Source: Paenibacillus amylolyticus | GTDB taxonomy: Bacteria > Bacillota > Bacilli > Paenibacillales > Paenibacillaceae | Reading direction: 5' to 3' | DNA: 64,000 bases | Assembly: GCF_003719335.1 (NCBI RefSeq) | Contig: NZ_RIAS01000016.1 | Coordinates: 1 to 64,000, forward strand | Shown here: in pieces, positions 1 to 9,137 of the stretch | Layout: each line of letters begins with the position of its first letter | How positions within the stretch are numbered: the first letter of the stretch is position 1 | The notes under the pieces: model-generated | Databases searched by the model: none | The model's input: only the letters and a program-made list of their open reading frames with translations | Told to the model about the DNA's origin: nothing | Made by a program: the position numbers and the translations under genes

Positions 1-84
1 CAAAAAATCTTCTCTAAATACGATTGAATTGTGCATGATCAGATTCCCTCCGCTTCGTAAGTCATTTGGTAGGAAGCATTGCTT

Positions 85-108
85 ACGGACAGTATGTCTG
101 TATTTTTT
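85..108 (+). terminator. Possible intrinsic terminator
   Basis: A 7-bp near-perfect hairpin (ACGGACA / TGTCTGT) is followed by a run of six T. It may end a gene lying left of the window. The remaining bases of 1-195 hold no gene that I can support. Confidence 0.35.
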
Positions 109-195
109 GGCGCATTCAACCATATATTGGATTCGTTTGTTATGATAGAACAGGTTCTACACCATTTATAGCCTTGTGAGAGGGGAGTGATCATT

Positions 196-1032
196 TTGAA
201 TACTTCTAAACAAATGATGCCTCAACATTCCAATGATGGCTTTAGTAAACTTGGAATTTATGGCGTCCAAGGAGTCTTTATTATTCTGTTCTTGTTATTA
301 ACCCCTATCTACTATTTGAACAAATGGGACTTTAAACGTCACAAAAAGCGGAAGCCTTTCTACACCAGTAAATTGGTTCGATTGCAAGAGCGTTATCCGA
401 TTCTCTACGAATTAGCCATGTATGTTCAAAACTTCCCTATTCCTCGTAATGTCTACAAAGTTTTACCCCCTTTAAAGGGCGATGTTCTTCAGGTGGGCTG
501 TGGTACAGGTTTACTGAACAAGTATCTTCGCAAGCAGAAGGATATTCGTTTTCTCAATATGGATCCGAATTTAAATGCTCTGAAACTTGGAAAGAAGTGG
601 GGAAGGTTTAATTCCTATATCCATGCCTTCATTGATAAGCCGACTTCTTTACCTGAACATTGCTGCGATATAATTTTGTTTGCACGAAGCTTTCATCACA
701 TTCGTTATCACAAAAAAGCCTTCATTGAGAGCTGCAGATTGTTACGTGACGGTGGATCTATCATTATTGCGGACCCGGTTATTCTCAAGTCTCTTTCAGG
801 TTCTGTAACGGACGGTGGTTATATGGCGAACTCTTCGATTGATGGTGTAATTTGGAGATTTACCAAAGAAACATTAATTACTCACATAGAGCGCTGTCTT
901 CCTCCTGAATTAAAGATTGAATCCGTAACGGAAACGAGACAAGTGCATGTAACGAATTATAATTTATTTGTACCTCAGACAGATATCGTAGTAGTACTGA
1001 GAAAAAGGGAGGCTGTATGCAATGACAACTAA
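196..1032 (+). CDS. Membrane-anchored SAM-dependent methyltransferase
   Basis: Class I SAM-dependent methyltransferase of unknown substrate. One hydrophobic segment (about residues 27-41) precedes a soluble methyltransferase domain. The SAM-binding glycine motif VLQVGCGTG is near residue 97, the acidic loop LNMDPN follows, and FARSFHHI matches motif IV. The TTG at 196 is preferred over the GTG at 187 because AGGGGAG (181-187) is then a well-spaced ribosome binding site; the GTG would overlap it. A terminator follows, so the gene is probably monocistronic. The family assignment is firm; the substrate is not visible. The N-terminal anchor suggests it acts at the membrane, perhaps on a lipid or quinone. 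Confidence 0.8.
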   Translation: MNTSKQMMPQHSNDGFSKLGIYGVQGVFIILFLLLTPIYYLNKWDFKRHKKRKPFYTSKLVRLQERYPILYELAMYVQNFPIPRNVYKVLPPLKGDVLQVGCGTGLLNKYLRKQKDIRFLNMDPNLNALKLGKKWGRFNSYIHAFIDKPTSLPEHCCDIILFARSFHHIRYHKKAFIESCRLLRDGGSIIIADPVILKSLSGSVTDGGYMANSSIDGVIWRFTKETLITHIERCLPPELKIESVTETRQVHVTNYNLFVPQTDIVVVLRKREAVCNDN

Positions 1033-1119
1033 ATTTATTTATGGTGTTTGAAATCTGCAGCATTATTCAATGTTTATCCGTTGCTCAGCCAGAAACATGT
1101 CTTGCGGATAATATAACTA

Positions 1120-1150
1120 AAGGTACCTCTCCACAGAGGTGCCTTTTTTT
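1120..1150 (+). terminator. Intrinsic terminator after methyltransferase
   Basis: A 10-bp stem with one G-T pair (AGGTACCTCT / AGAGGTGCCT) is followed by a run of T (1144-1150). Confidence 0.75.
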
Positions 1151-1631
1151 GTTTATGATAACGTTCAGCCACTAAAAGTTTTCTACTCACAGATAAATTG
1201 ATAATGAAGAGGGGAACGTAGAAGGGATCGGTACAAGTTTCCATAGTTTGCTTCAGTGGGGCCATTTTAAATGTTTTATGCCATGTATTAGAACGATGAT
1301 AGAAGCATTGAGTTCAACCGAGCCAGGAAGTAATGAGGTCGATGGAAACCATTCCGTTTAGAATACATCGTGTACATAAGACTGCCTTTTATCTAATCTT
1401 TTCTCGTAATGTCTAAAAGTTAAAATACCAATTAGAGCTTTAACTAAAATGCTACACTACCAACCAAGACATAATTATTCTCGATGTAGTTGATTATGGG
1501 GTGCTAACATTGATGAATCATCTCGTCATTCTCATTAGAAGTAACTAAGTATCCCTTCCTAAAAAGGATAATGAAAATTGTATAGAAAATCGTCATGAGG
1601 GGACAGTAGAGAGAAAAAAGGTGGTAAAGAA
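1151..1631. other. Intergenic stretch, no gene seen
   Basis: I see no open frame with a credible ribosome binding site. The last about 50 bases before 1632 are AG-rich and hold the ribosome binding site AAGGTGG of the next gene. Confidence 0.4.
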
Positions 1632-2258
1632 ATGAACCGTTTATTCATTATCGTACCCTATCTATTTCTTTTGCTTGGAACAATTTGTAATGCCAGCCAA
1701 TCAGAAGTTCCCAGTTCTTCTCTCATAAATGAACTTCAAAAAGGTGGGTATACACTTTATATCCGACATGGGGATGCATCGGTAGGTGAGGATCAACAAA
1801 ATATTAATCTGAGTGATTGCACTACACAAAGGAATTTAAGCACTATGGGAAAGGAGCAGGCTGAGAAATATGGCAATGCTATTCGAAAGCTAAATATTCC
1901 TGTCTATTTACCCGTTGAAGCTAGTCCCTTATGTAGAACCGTCCAAACGGCTCAAACTGCTTTTGGTATACAAAATGTAAAAGTTAATGATTTCTGGATA
2001 AATATATATAAACTCAGTCAAAATCCGAGCACTGAAACCATAAGCACTACACTACAAGTTTTTACCAAAGAAGTTGAACAAAAAACTCCAAGTAATTTCA
2101 ACAGGGTAATTGTAGCTCATTCCTTTCCTCCAGGTTTAGGATTGGGAGAGCTCTCAAGTATGGAAACTGTTATTATACAACCTCTGGGAGATCAGAGAGG
2201 GTATAAGGTTCTTGGGAAACTGAAATTAGAAGACGTTTTGCGGCTAGCAGGAATGTAA
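1632..2258 (+). CDS. Secreted histidine phosphatase family protein
   Basis: Histidine phosphatase (phosphoglycerate-mutase-like) superfamily, 208 aa. An N-terminal signal peptide (hydrophobic residues about 4-20, cleavage probably near CNASQS) predicts export. The catalytic RHG motif (LYIRHGDA) is near residues 46-49, a second conserved arginine lies in SPLCRTVQTA, and the second catalytic histidine is in VIVAHSFPPG near residue 160. The ribosome binding site AAGGTGG precedes ATG 1632 with good spacing. The physiological phosphoester is unknown. It stands alone: the genes on both sides are unrelated, and relics of transposon ends follow directly. Confidence 0.75.
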   Translation: MNRLFIIVPYLFLLLGTICNASQSEVPSSSLINELQKGGYTLYIRHGDASVGEDQQNINLSDCTTQRNLSTMGKEQAEKYGNAIRKLNIPVYLPVEASPLCRTVQTAQTAFGIQNVKVNDFWINIYKLSQNPSTETISTTLQVFTKEVEQKTPSNFNRVIVAHSFPPGLGLGELSSMETVIIQPLGDQRGYKVLGKLKLEDVLRLAGM

Positions 2259-2270
2259 CTATAGTAGCAG

Positions 2271-2524
2271 TGAGGTCGAGGGACAAAAACCTGGTCAATT
2301 CTCATTAAACTAAGGCAGGATAATTCGTTTTAGTCATGGAGAATCATTTCCATAAACAGCGTGGGAAATTTTACATGAATAATGGGGCAAGAATGTCGCG
2401 AGACAAGAACCTTGTTCCATTCAAAGTCGCTATTATAGCGGCTTTTTTGTTTTAAGGAACCAAGTTCTTGTCCCAAGCTGAGGACAAGAACATTGTGTCA
2501 TTTCGGATTAGGTAATTATCTAAA
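2271..2524 (+). repeat. Solo Tn7-like left-end relic A
   Basis: From 2394 the sequence follows the left end of the 46-kb transposon at 16137: TGTCGCGAGACAAGAAC, an embedded hairpin with T run, an inverted pair of 17-bp sites (CAAGTTCTTGTCC ... GGACAAGAAC) and the closing ATTATCTAA. A second fragment of the outermost site (TCGAGGGACAAAAACCTGG) lies at 2271-2291. Both are mutated relative to the active end, and no right-end partner is visible. I read it as the scar of an older insertion. Confidence 0.7.
2304..2334. repeat. Decayed TTAAACTA palindromic repeat
   Basis: ATTAAACTAAGGCAGGATAATT resembles the intact palindrome at 8417-8456 (TTAAACTA, GGGCAGGA, TAGTTTAA). It is one of five copies or half-copies in the window, at 2304, 7886, 8417, 37056 and 39258. 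Confidence 0.5.
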
Positions 2525-2674
2525 TAGCATTATGATGGAATCCTGTGGTGAGATAAAAGTTAAATGAGTTGAATATTTTGCTTGAGTAAGTTTTTTTGTA
2601 TCATGAACTAACTTTTCTGGGCAGACAATCATCAACAACATCGCCGGTAAAACCAATCAATATGCCCAGTTCAT

Positions 2675-3310
2675 CTATCGCCTGGCTGCAACGTTTGTCG
2701 TGTCAAGGGAAGATGAGTTGCACGGGAATGACGGCGTTCTTAGGAGAATGAATACTTCCATTTGTTCACGTAACAGCTTTGTGCCATTTCCTGTTCATCC
2801 TGCTGCACATAAGCTACGCCTGAAAGATGTGGATTATCGAAAGATAGCAAATCGATATTTGAATGATCGTTCAGACGACTGATAGGCTGATGTAAGGCGT
2901 GCAGTTTCTTCAGTCAGGGAAAAGGCTGCCGAAATTCCACTGTGGTCCTGCATGAAGTCAATTACATAGTCTAATGCTTGCTCGCTGCGTAGAATGTCGA
3001 GAGGGATGTGACACCACAAACTCTTGTCAATCGAAATGCCTTGATCTGTGTACGCCTGCTCGAAGCCGATCGTGCAATCCTCGACGGCTGTATTGGCATT
3101 TTCAGGTGAGATGAGCGCAATCTGCTGATGACTCTTGGATAGCAAATGGGAGACCGCCTTGTACGCACCTCCGTAATTGTCGGATGTAATGGTGTACGTC
3201 TCAATGTTGCGCAGATAGAGGTCGGTCCATTGGCAGAAGCCGCCCTGATTTAATTTTCTGTATAATATCTTCTCGAATTTGTTTGCATAGCGCTAGCTTT
3301 TTCAAAGAGT
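2675..3310 (-). pseudogene. Decayed AraR-type (GntR/LacI) regulator
   Basis: Reading the minus strand across frames recovers a GntR-type N-terminus (CKQIREDIIQKIKSGRLLP, about 3241-3300). After an internal deletion comes a LacI-type sensor domain (TITSDNYGGAYKA, HQQIALISPEN, about 2900-3220), then two more frame changes: SFDNPHLSGVAYVQQ near 2830 and EQMEVFILL ... DTTNVAAR down to a stop at 2675-2677. A GntR helix-turn-helix fused to a LacI-like sensor is the AraR architecture. Most of the DNA-binding domain and linker is missing and at least two frameshifts remain, so it cannot be functional. Its position beside a sugar ABC operon with a GH43 enzyme suggests it was that operon's repressor. 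Confidence 0.75.
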
Positions 3311-3488
3311 AGCATCTCCCCATAAACTTTATGATTTTATAATCAATTGGTTATATAAAGCTTATTTCATATATATATTAATACGGCATGTGGAGCGCTT
3401 ACAATATGGAATCTAAGAAATTGTTGCGAAGGGGTCTTTTCTTTGAAAGGTTAGAATTAAAGCTAAGGATGGTGTTGTCAAGTTGGAA

Positions 3489-3502
3489 TGTAACCGCTTA
3501 AA
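3489..3502 (+). promoter_or_regulatory. Candidate CcpA cre site
   Basis: TGTAACCGCTTAAA fits the cre consensus TGWAANCGNTNWCA with one mismatch, 67 bp before the solute-binding gene start. AGCGCTTACA at 3404-3413 matches the 3' ten positions of the consensus but its left half is poor. Catabolite control of a sugar operon is expected; this is inference from sequence. Confidence 0.5.
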
Positions 3503-3568
3503 TTAACAAAACTAACTAGTCAGCCGACTTTTCAAATGCATAACAAAAAAAGAGAGGATGACGAACAA

Positions 3569-4906
3569 ATGAAAAAACGCAGTGCTTTAATCTCCATCGT
3601 TACACTCCTTATTATGTCACTTGTTTTTACTGCATGTGGTAATCCTTCTGGTTCGAAAACGGAAACACAGCAATTAGGCGCTAATGCCGGTGAGAATGCA
3701 ACAGAATTATCATTTTGGACATTCGTAGATTTGCACGGCAAGCATTTGGATAAAATGCTGGGGTTATGGAACCAACAGAACCCAGACAAACAGATTAAGT
3801 TGAATGTAACGGTTATGCCTTACGATGATATGCACAACAAGCTCTTATTGGCAGTTACAAGCGGAAAAGGTGCTCCTGATATCGCGGATATCGAGCTTGG
3901 TAAATTCCCTAAATTCTTGGAAGGTGACAACGTTCCCCTGGAATCTTTGAATGATGTATATGCGCCATACAAAGACGCTGTTGTTCCTTCACGTGTCGAG
4001 ATTTACTCCAAAGCCGGTCAGGTTTATGGCTTTGATTATCACGTAGGTGCTACGCTTGCTTTCTACAACACTGAAATTCTCGAACACGCAGGTGTTGACT
4101 ACAAGAAAATCATTACGTGGGAAGATTACAAACAAGCAGGTATCCAGGTTTACGAAAAGACTGGCAAGTACTTAGGTACTGCTGATACGTCAGCTTCGTT
4201 CCAAGCATCGCTGCTACTAGCTCAGCAAAATGCTGATTTTACAGATGAAAATGGTAATCCAAAAGTGAATTCGCCTGAAATGATTAAAGCGTTTGAAATG
4301 TTAGTCGATCTGCAGAAGAACAATGTTATTCATACGATCCCTGGCGGACAACCCGACACAGAAGAAGCAAAAGGCGAATATAACAAAGGCAACTACGCAA
4401 GTGCATTGATGCCTGAGTGGTACATGTCCCGCTTTGTAAACGAAATGAAAGACCTTAAAGGGAAGTATGCAATAGCTCCATTGCCTGTATTCGAAGAAGG
4501 TAACCCTCGTTCCGTTGGCTTAGGCGGTACTGGCACAGTGGTTACTAAAAATGGTAAAGACGTTCAGTTGGCAAAAGAATTTGTAGCCTTTGCTAAGCTT
4601 TCGAAAGAAGCTACTACTGAAATTTGGAATACACTTGGTTTTGACCCAATCAACATGGAAGTATGGAAAGATGATGCCGTAACGAAAAACCCTGAAAATG
4701 AATACGTCCAATACTTTAAAACAAATGCATTTGACACTTTGAATGAAATCAAGGACGAAATTCAAGCGATCAAGTCCGTTAAAGCTTCACCAACCATAGG
4801 CAATATATTCAATACGGTTACTTTGAATGCGATCTTTGAAGATGGCCAAGACGTGAAGGAAGCGTTGGATGAAGCACAAGCAGCAATCGAGCAAGAATTG
4901 AAATAA
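3569..4906 (+). CDS. Sugar ABC transporter substrate-binding lipoprotein
   Basis: Extracellular solute-binding protein, family 1, about 445 aa. A basic start (MKKRSALIS) and hydrophobic stretch lead to the lipobox LVFTAC, so the mature protein is predicted to be lipid-anchored outside the membrane, delivering sugar to the two permeases downstream. The start at 3569 is chosen over the in-frame ATG at 3536 because it begins the signal peptide and follows AGAGAGGA. Binding-protein hallmarks include TELSFWTFVDLHG and the YGFDYHVGATLAFYNTEIL segment. With the GH43 enzyme and AraR relic, arabinose-containing oligosaccharides are the likely substrate (inference). No ATPase gene is present; such systems usually borrow an MsmX-type ATPase. 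Confidence 0.9.
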   Translation: MKKRSALISIVTLLIMSLVFTACGNPSGSKTETQQLGANAGENATELSFWTFVDLHGKHLDKMLGLWNQQNPDKQIKLNVTVMPYDDMHNKLLLAVTSGKGAPDIADIELGKFPKFLEGDNVPLESLNDVYAPYKDAVVPSRVEIYSKAGQVYGFDYHVGATLAFYNTEILEHAGVDYKKIITWEDYKQAGIQVYEKTGKYLGTADTSASFQASLLLAQQNADFTDENGNPKVNSPEMIKAFEMLVDLQKNNVIHTIPGGQPDTEEAKGEYNKGNYASALMPEWYMSRFVNEMKDLKGKYAIAPLPVFEEGNPRSVGLGGTGTVVTKNGKDVQLAKEFVAFAKLSKEATTEIWNTLGFDPINMEVWKDDAVTKNPENEYVQYFKTNAFDTLNEIKDEIQAIKSVKASPTIGNIFNTVTLNAIFEDGQDVKEALDEAQAAIEQELK

Positions 4907-4930
4907 ATATAATAAGCAAATGATTTGATT

Positions 4931-4968
4931 AAACCTGTCGGCAGGTTTAGTGGTCGGCAGGTTTAACC
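4931..4968 (+). promoter_or_regulatory. Intercistronic hairpin after binding-protein gene
   Basis: AAACCTG TCGG CAGGTTT forms a 7-bp hairpin, and a second TCGGCAGGTTTA follows as a direct repeat. There is no T run. Such hairpins often protect the abundant binding-protein transcript from downstream decay or partly terminate it. Confidence 0.55.
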
Positions 4969-4990
4969 ATAGTCAAGGGAGATTGAGAAT

Positions 4991-5887
4991 ATGATAAAGA
5001 AATTTGTATACTCTCAAAAAGTTGCGCCTTATGTTTTTGTATTGCCATTTATACTCATATTTTTGATTTTCTGGTTTTTCCCCCTTGTAAATTCATTCAT
5101 AATGAGTTTTCAAGATAGGATGTTGGGGCAGGATCCTAAATGGATTGGTGAAGCAAATTATTCAAAATTGCTTACAGATAAAGTGTTTTTGACATCTATT
5201 AAAAATAGCGTTGTGTACATGTTAGGAACCTTAGTGCTGTTAATTCCCTTTCCCATGTTATTCGCCGTTATGATCAACAGTAAGTTAATGATGGGAAGAG
5301 AGTTTTTTAAATCTTCGTTCTTTCTCCCTGCCTTAACATCTGTCGCAGTTGCGGGTACCATTTTCCGCCTGACATTCGGTGAAATGGAAGGTTCATTAAT
5401 GAACAGTTTCCTGGGTCTATTTGGTGTAGAACCTATTAAATTTTTGAAAGACGGAAATTGGAGTATGGCAGCACTGTTAATCCTCGCATGTTGGAGATGG
5501 ACAGGCGTTAATATGCTTTACTATCTATCGGGTTTGAAAAGCATTGACAATGAATATTATGAGGCTGCCTCAATTGACGGTGCATCTGCTTGGCAGAAGT
5601 TTAGAATGATCACAATGCCATTATTGAAGCCGACCACGATATATGTTACCACAATTAGTGTTTATGCAGGTTTAGCCATGTTTACCGAGAGTCTGATGAT
5701 GTTCAACGGTAACAAATCACCCCAAAATATTGGCTTAACCATAGTTGGATACCTATATAGACAAGGGATTGAGCAGAATAAGCTGGGTTACGCAGCTGCG
5801 GTTGGTATCGTTCTATTAGTCATTGCTATGGTTATCAATTTAACGCAGTTGAAATTTAGTGGAATGTTCAAAAAGGAGGAGGATTAA
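4991..5887 (+). CDS. Sugar ABC transporter permease 1
   Basis: Integral membrane permease of the MalF/AraP type, 298 aa with about six membrane segments. The cytoplasmic EAA loop is visible as EYYEAASIDGASAWQKFRMI (near residues 193-212), the contact site for the ATPase. A ribosome binding site (AAGGGAG) precedes ATG 4991. It pairs with permease 2, which starts immediately after its stop codon, so the two are translationally coupled. Confidence 0.92.
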   Translation: MIKKFVYSQKVAPYVFVLPFILIFLIFWFFPLVNSFIMSFQDRMLGQDPKWIGEANYSKLLTDKVFLTSIKNSVVYMLGTLVLLIPFPMLFAVMINSKLMMGREFFKSSFFLPALTSVAVAGTIFRLTFGEMEGSLMNSFLGLFGVEPIKFLKDGNWSMAALLILACWRWTGVNMLYYLSGLKSIDNEYYEAASIDGASAWQKFRMITMPLLKPTTIYVTTISVYAGLAMFTESLMMFNGNKSPQNIGLTIVGYLYRQGIEQNKLGYAAAVGIVLLVIAMVINLTQLKFSGMFKKEED

Positions 5888-5888
5888 A

Positions 5889-6737
5889 GTGGGCAGAAGT
5901 CAGACGCGGAGTGATTTCATCTCTAGAATAGTAATTATTAGTTTATTCATTATACTATTCGTTATAATTATGATCCCATTCTACGCAGTGGCCCTATCTT
6001 CCTTTAAACCAGGTGAATCATTAGTTAGATATGGTCTTAACCTAAGTTTGGATTTTGAAATCATGAGTTTTGATAATTTCCTCTTTCTGTTTACTGGAGA
6101 ACATGATTATTTTGTGTGGTTTTGGAACAGTATGATTTTAACAATCGTTCAAGTGGTTTTAACACTTTTTGTAAGCGCATTGGTTGGATATGGTTTTGCA
6201 GCATATGATTTTAAAGGTAAGAACTTCCTCTTTATATGTGTTTTGCTCATTATGATGGTGCCTTTCGAAATACTGCTGGTTCCTTTGTACAGCCTAATTA
6301 ATGATTTGGGAATGGTGAATAGCTATTCGGCAATCATTCTGCCGGGTATAGCTAATGCCGCGACCATATTTTTCTTCAGGCAATATCTACGAAGCATACC
6401 CAAAGAGATTATTCAATCTGGGCGGGTTGATGGCGCAAACGAATATGCGATTTATTTCAGACTAATTATGCCGATTATGAAGCCATCCTTTGCGGCAATG
6501 GCTATTTTGAATGGGATGAATAGCTGGAATAATCTGTTGTGGCCATTCATGGTGCTCGGAGATCAGAGTAAATATACACTTCCAATCGGTTTGAAAACGT
6601 TGTTAACTCCTTATGGCAATAACTATGACCTATTGATCGTGGGTTCCTTCTTCTCCATCGTTCCAATTTTCATACTGTTTATTGCCTTCCAGAAATATTT
6701 CATAGACGGTATGACTGCAGGTGCTGTTAAAGGGTAG
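5889..6737 (+). CDS. Sugar ABC transporter permease 2
   Basis: Second permease, MalG/AraQ type, about 282 aa and six predicted membrane segments. The EAA-like loop reads IQSGRVDGANEYAIYFRLIM. The start is GTG at 5889, one base after the stop of permease 1, with AAGGAGGAGG as ribosome binding site inside the upstream gene. An in-frame ATG at 5859 would overlap permease 1 by 29 bases and has no such site. It completes the importer with the lipoprotein and permease 1. Confidence 0.92.
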   Translation: MGRSQTRSDFISRIVIISLFIILFVIIMIPFYAVALSSFKPGESLVRYGLNLSLDFEIMSFDNFLFLFTGEHDYFVWFWNSMILTIVQVVLTLFVSALVGYGFAAYDFKGKNFLFICVLLIMMVPFEILLVPLYSLINDLGMVNSYSAIILPGIANAATIFFFRQYLRSIPKEIIQSGRVDGANEYAIYFRLIMPIMKPSFAAMAILNGMNSWNNLLWPFMVLGDQSKYTLPIGLKTLLTPYGNNYDLLIVGSFFSIVPIFILFIAFQKYFIDGMTAGAVKG

Positions 6738-6765
6738 TAAAAATTAAGACGAAACGGGTGATAAG

Positions 6766-7749
6766 ATGGAAATCCAACAACGAGCGTTACACGACATTCA
6801 ACCATTAATTGAACAGAGGGCTGATCCTTTTATTTACCGACATTCGGATGGTTATTATTACTTCGTAGCATCCGTTCCGGAGTATGATCGGATTGAAATC
6901 CGTAGAGCTCAGAACCTTGAAGAGCTTGTTACGTCTACTCCTGTAGTGATCTGGAGAAAGCGCGAGACTGGTATCCTTAGTGCCAATATTTGGGCACCCG
7001 AACTGCATTTTATTGATAACAAATGGTACGTGTATTTCGCTGCAGCACATACGACAGAAACAAATGAAGGCTTGTTCGACCATCGGATGTACGTGCTAGA
7101 GAATGAAAATGTCAATCCGCTCCAAGGCAGTTGGATGGAAAGAGGGCAGGTTCGTACCGAATGGGAAAGCTTCGCCCTCGATGCCACTACCTTTGAGCAT
7201 AACGGCAGCCGTTATTACGTATGGGCACAAAAGGATCCGAATATTGAAGGTAACTCTAATCTGTATATATCTAAAATGAGCAATCCATGGACGCTAACTG
7301 GGCCGCAAACGATGATTTCGCTGCCGGAATATGACTGGGAGATCATTGGTTATAAAGTGAACGAAGGCGCGGCATTTCTTCGCAAGGGTAATCGGGTATT
7401 CCTCTCTTACTCGGCTAGCGCCACCGATTACAATTATTGCATGGGTCTACTTGAAGCCGACGCGGATGCTGATTTGCTCGATGCCACCTCATGGCGCAAG
7501 TCGCAAACAGCGGTTCTCTCGACAGATGAGAGCATATCAATGTATGGTCCCGGTCATAATTCCTTTACTGTCTCAGAGGACGAAGAAGAGACGCTATTTG
7601 TGTTTCACGCAAGAACGTACAAGAACATTATAGGAGATCCGCTGTACGATCCGAATCGCCATACATTTGTGACAGAGCTTTTGTGGACGGCTGACGGCAG
7701 ACCCGATTTCCGCAGCTCTGTTGAAGCACTTGCACGTTCTTTACAATGA
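6766..7749 (+). CDS. GH43 family glycoside hydrolase
   Basis: Glycoside hydrolase family 43, 327 aa, probably an intracellular arabinofuranosidase or xylosidase because no signal peptide is seen. The three catalytic residues of the five-bladed propeller are recognisable: Asp20 in RADPFIY (base), Asp139 in LDATTF (pKa modulator) and Glu200 in VNEGAAF (acid). ILSANIWAPELH is also typical of the family. The gene follows the permeases by 28 bp with its own ribosome binding site. It would cleave oligosaccharides imported by the transporter. Exact specificity cannot be read from sequence. Confidence 0.88.
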   Translation: MEIQQRALHDIQPLIEQRADPFIYRHSDGYYYFVASVPEYDRIEIRRAQNLEELVTSTPVVIWRKRETGILSANIWAPELHFIDNKWYVYFAAAHTTETNEGLFDHRMYVLENENVNPLQGSWMERGQVRTEWESFALDATTFEHNGSRYYVWAQKDPNIEGNSNLYISKMSNPWTLTGPQTMISLPEYDWEIIGYKVNEGAAFLRKGNRVFLSYSASATDYNYCMGLLEADADADLLDATSWRKSQTAVLSTDESISMYGPGHNSFTVSEDEEETLFVFHARTYKNIIGDPLYDPNRHTFVTELLWTADGRPDFRSSVEALARSLQ

Positions 7750-7825
7750 ACGAGTGTCCCAACAAGGTTGGTTGATGGATTTGAGTTCGTTTAACCAACT
7801 TGCCAAGAGAGACAATAAGAACATC

Positions 7826-7848
7826 GAAGGCACCCTCTGTGTGCCTTC
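7826..7848 (+). terminator. Hairpin after sugar operon
   Basis: An 8-bp stem GAAGGCAC / GTGCCTTC is followed by only a weak T stretch (AATTTCGCTC). It probably ends the sugar operon, though termination may be inefficient. Confidence 0.5.
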
Positions 7849-8242
7849 AATTTCGCTCTAAAGATAATACGCCGAACCGTATCATAAGGGCAGGATAGTT
7901 TAACAAATAAGTCGAAGAGTTGAGTGGGACTAACCTTGCTTAAAGAGGAAAGAGATAACGTTAAATTATAAAAATGTTGTTACGAAATGCTTAGGCTATT
8001 GCTGTTATTAAATACTTTATACATAAAAGAGCTATATGGAAAGAAGAGGGCGAGGTTCCGCCACACGTTGCATTTGGCAATATACTGAATCCGTATTTAA
8101 TCAACCTACTTAAATTAACCATGAATTAACCAAAAGTGAGGAAAAAATACTTGTGATAATTTTGAGATTTATCAAACATGGAAGAAGTCGCAATCTTAGG
8201 ACGATAGCTCTATTGTGCAACTATGTTAGTTACCTACAAATT

Positions 8243-8400
8243 TGTCGAGGGACAAGAACATGGTCCCATTGAAGTTGCTATTTTAGCGGCTTTTTTATAT
8301 TATCGGTACAAGTTCTTGTCCCAAGCTAAGGACAAGAACTTGTACCGATTACCGTATTGGACAAGAACATGTTCCTATTGCCGATTAGACGTATATCTAA
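8243..8400 (+). repeat. Solo intact Tn7-like left end B
   Basis: This 158-bp copy matches the active left end at 16137-16294 in every part: terminal TGTCGAG; site 1 GGACAAGAACATGGTCC; a terminator-like hairpin; an inverted pair of 17-bp sites separated by 8 bases; a fourth site (GGACAAGAACATGTTCC); and the closing TTAGAC-GTAT-ATCTAA. The preceding five bases are AAATT. No right end lies between here and 16137. An apparent open frame crossing 8223-8432 is a by-product of this repeat. The surrounding 7750-8509 holds no gene. Confidence 0.8.
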
Positions 8401-8416
8401 GCGGCGTCTGGCCCTT

Positions 8417-8456
8417 CAATACATTAAACTAACGGGCAGGATAGTTTAATGTATTG
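8417..8456. repeat. Perfect 15-bp palindromic repeat
   Basis: Arms CAATACATTAAACTA (8417-8431) and TAGTTTAATGTATTG (8442-8456) are perfect complements around ACGGGCAGGA. It is the best copy of a short interspersed palindrome family seen five times in the window. A half copy (GGGCAGGATAGTTTAA) lies at 7886-7903. Confidence 0.7.
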
Positions 8457-8509
8457 TGTTCAAGTAATTCGAAAACCTAGTATTGTAAGATCAATACGGC
8501 TCGCGATGC

Positions 8510-8997
8510 TTATAAAATTTTCTCCATTGCCATCACATCTACAAATTTCCCTTCTAAAACGCCTTGGTTTTGAAATACACCTACTTCTCGGTATCCGGCT
8601 TTGTGATATAGGCTCTGACCAAGCATAATAATGGAAAGGTGAAAAGAACAAACTTATAGAAGTTATTCTGCTTACCGATTTCCTCTAATCTCTGAAGCAA
8701 CTGTTTTCCGACCCCTTTGCCACGATGATCACGATGAATATAAATGGAGAGGTCACCGACACCGTCATACGCGCTTCTTGAGCTATACGAATTGATAGAA
8801 GCCCATCCGACCACTTGATCATTCTGTTCGGCTATGAGTACCGAGTAACGACCCTGGTACTTGTTAAACCAATCAGATATGTAAGCTTCATCTTTAATAT
8901 CTGTTTCTAACGTGGCAATGCGGTCTTCAATACCTTGGTTATAGATAGTTAGAATGTTTCCCAGATCCAATTCAGCAGCTTGACGCAGAATTACCAT
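8510..8997 (-). pseudogene. Frameshifted ArsN1-like GNAT acetyltransferase
   Basis: GNAT N-acetyltransferase of the phosphinothricin/arsinothricin (ArsN1) type. The N-terminus (LGNILTIYNQGIEDRIAT) and the acetyl-CoA loop HRDHRGKGVGKQLL are clear. The frame breaks near 8625-8637 after FVLFTFP. The other frame continues with MLGQSLYHKAGYREVG ... LEGKFVDVMAMEKIL to a stop at 8510, giving a normal C-terminus, so a single base appears lost. Without it the protein would end in a wrong 19-residue tail. The start at 8997 follows TAGGAG. Divergent from the marR-like gene and next to arsenic genes, which supports an organoarsenical-detoxifying ancestry. A sequencing error is an alternative to a true pseudogene. 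Confidence 0.75.
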
Positions 8998-9088
8998 GTT
9001 GATCACTCCTACGATTTGTTTTTGTATAAGTTTATATATCACAATGTTATTTGAAATGGGAACGGGGATAGAAAAATAAAATAAACAT

Positions 9089-9104
9089 TTGCATTTTGCA
9101 AGTA
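9089..9104 (+). promoter_or_regulatory. Putative MarR operator 1
   Basis: TTGCATTTTGCAAGTA contains the dyad TTGCA / TGCAA and overlaps the likely promoter of the marR-like gene. A near-identical site in inverted orientation precedes the flavoprotein gene (9613-9628). The pair implies that the MarR protein controls itself and the flavoprotein. Confidence 0.65.
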
Positions 9105-9137
9105 ATAAAGGTATAACTATAACAAGAGGTGAGGTAA

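Noticed and set aside
2700..2882. 60-codon plus-strand frame
   Set aside because: It is antisense to the decayed AraR-type regulator, which explains the sequence better.
8223..8432. 69-codon open frame
   Set aside because: It lies wholly across the solo left end B and translates its binding sites and hairpin; not a gene.
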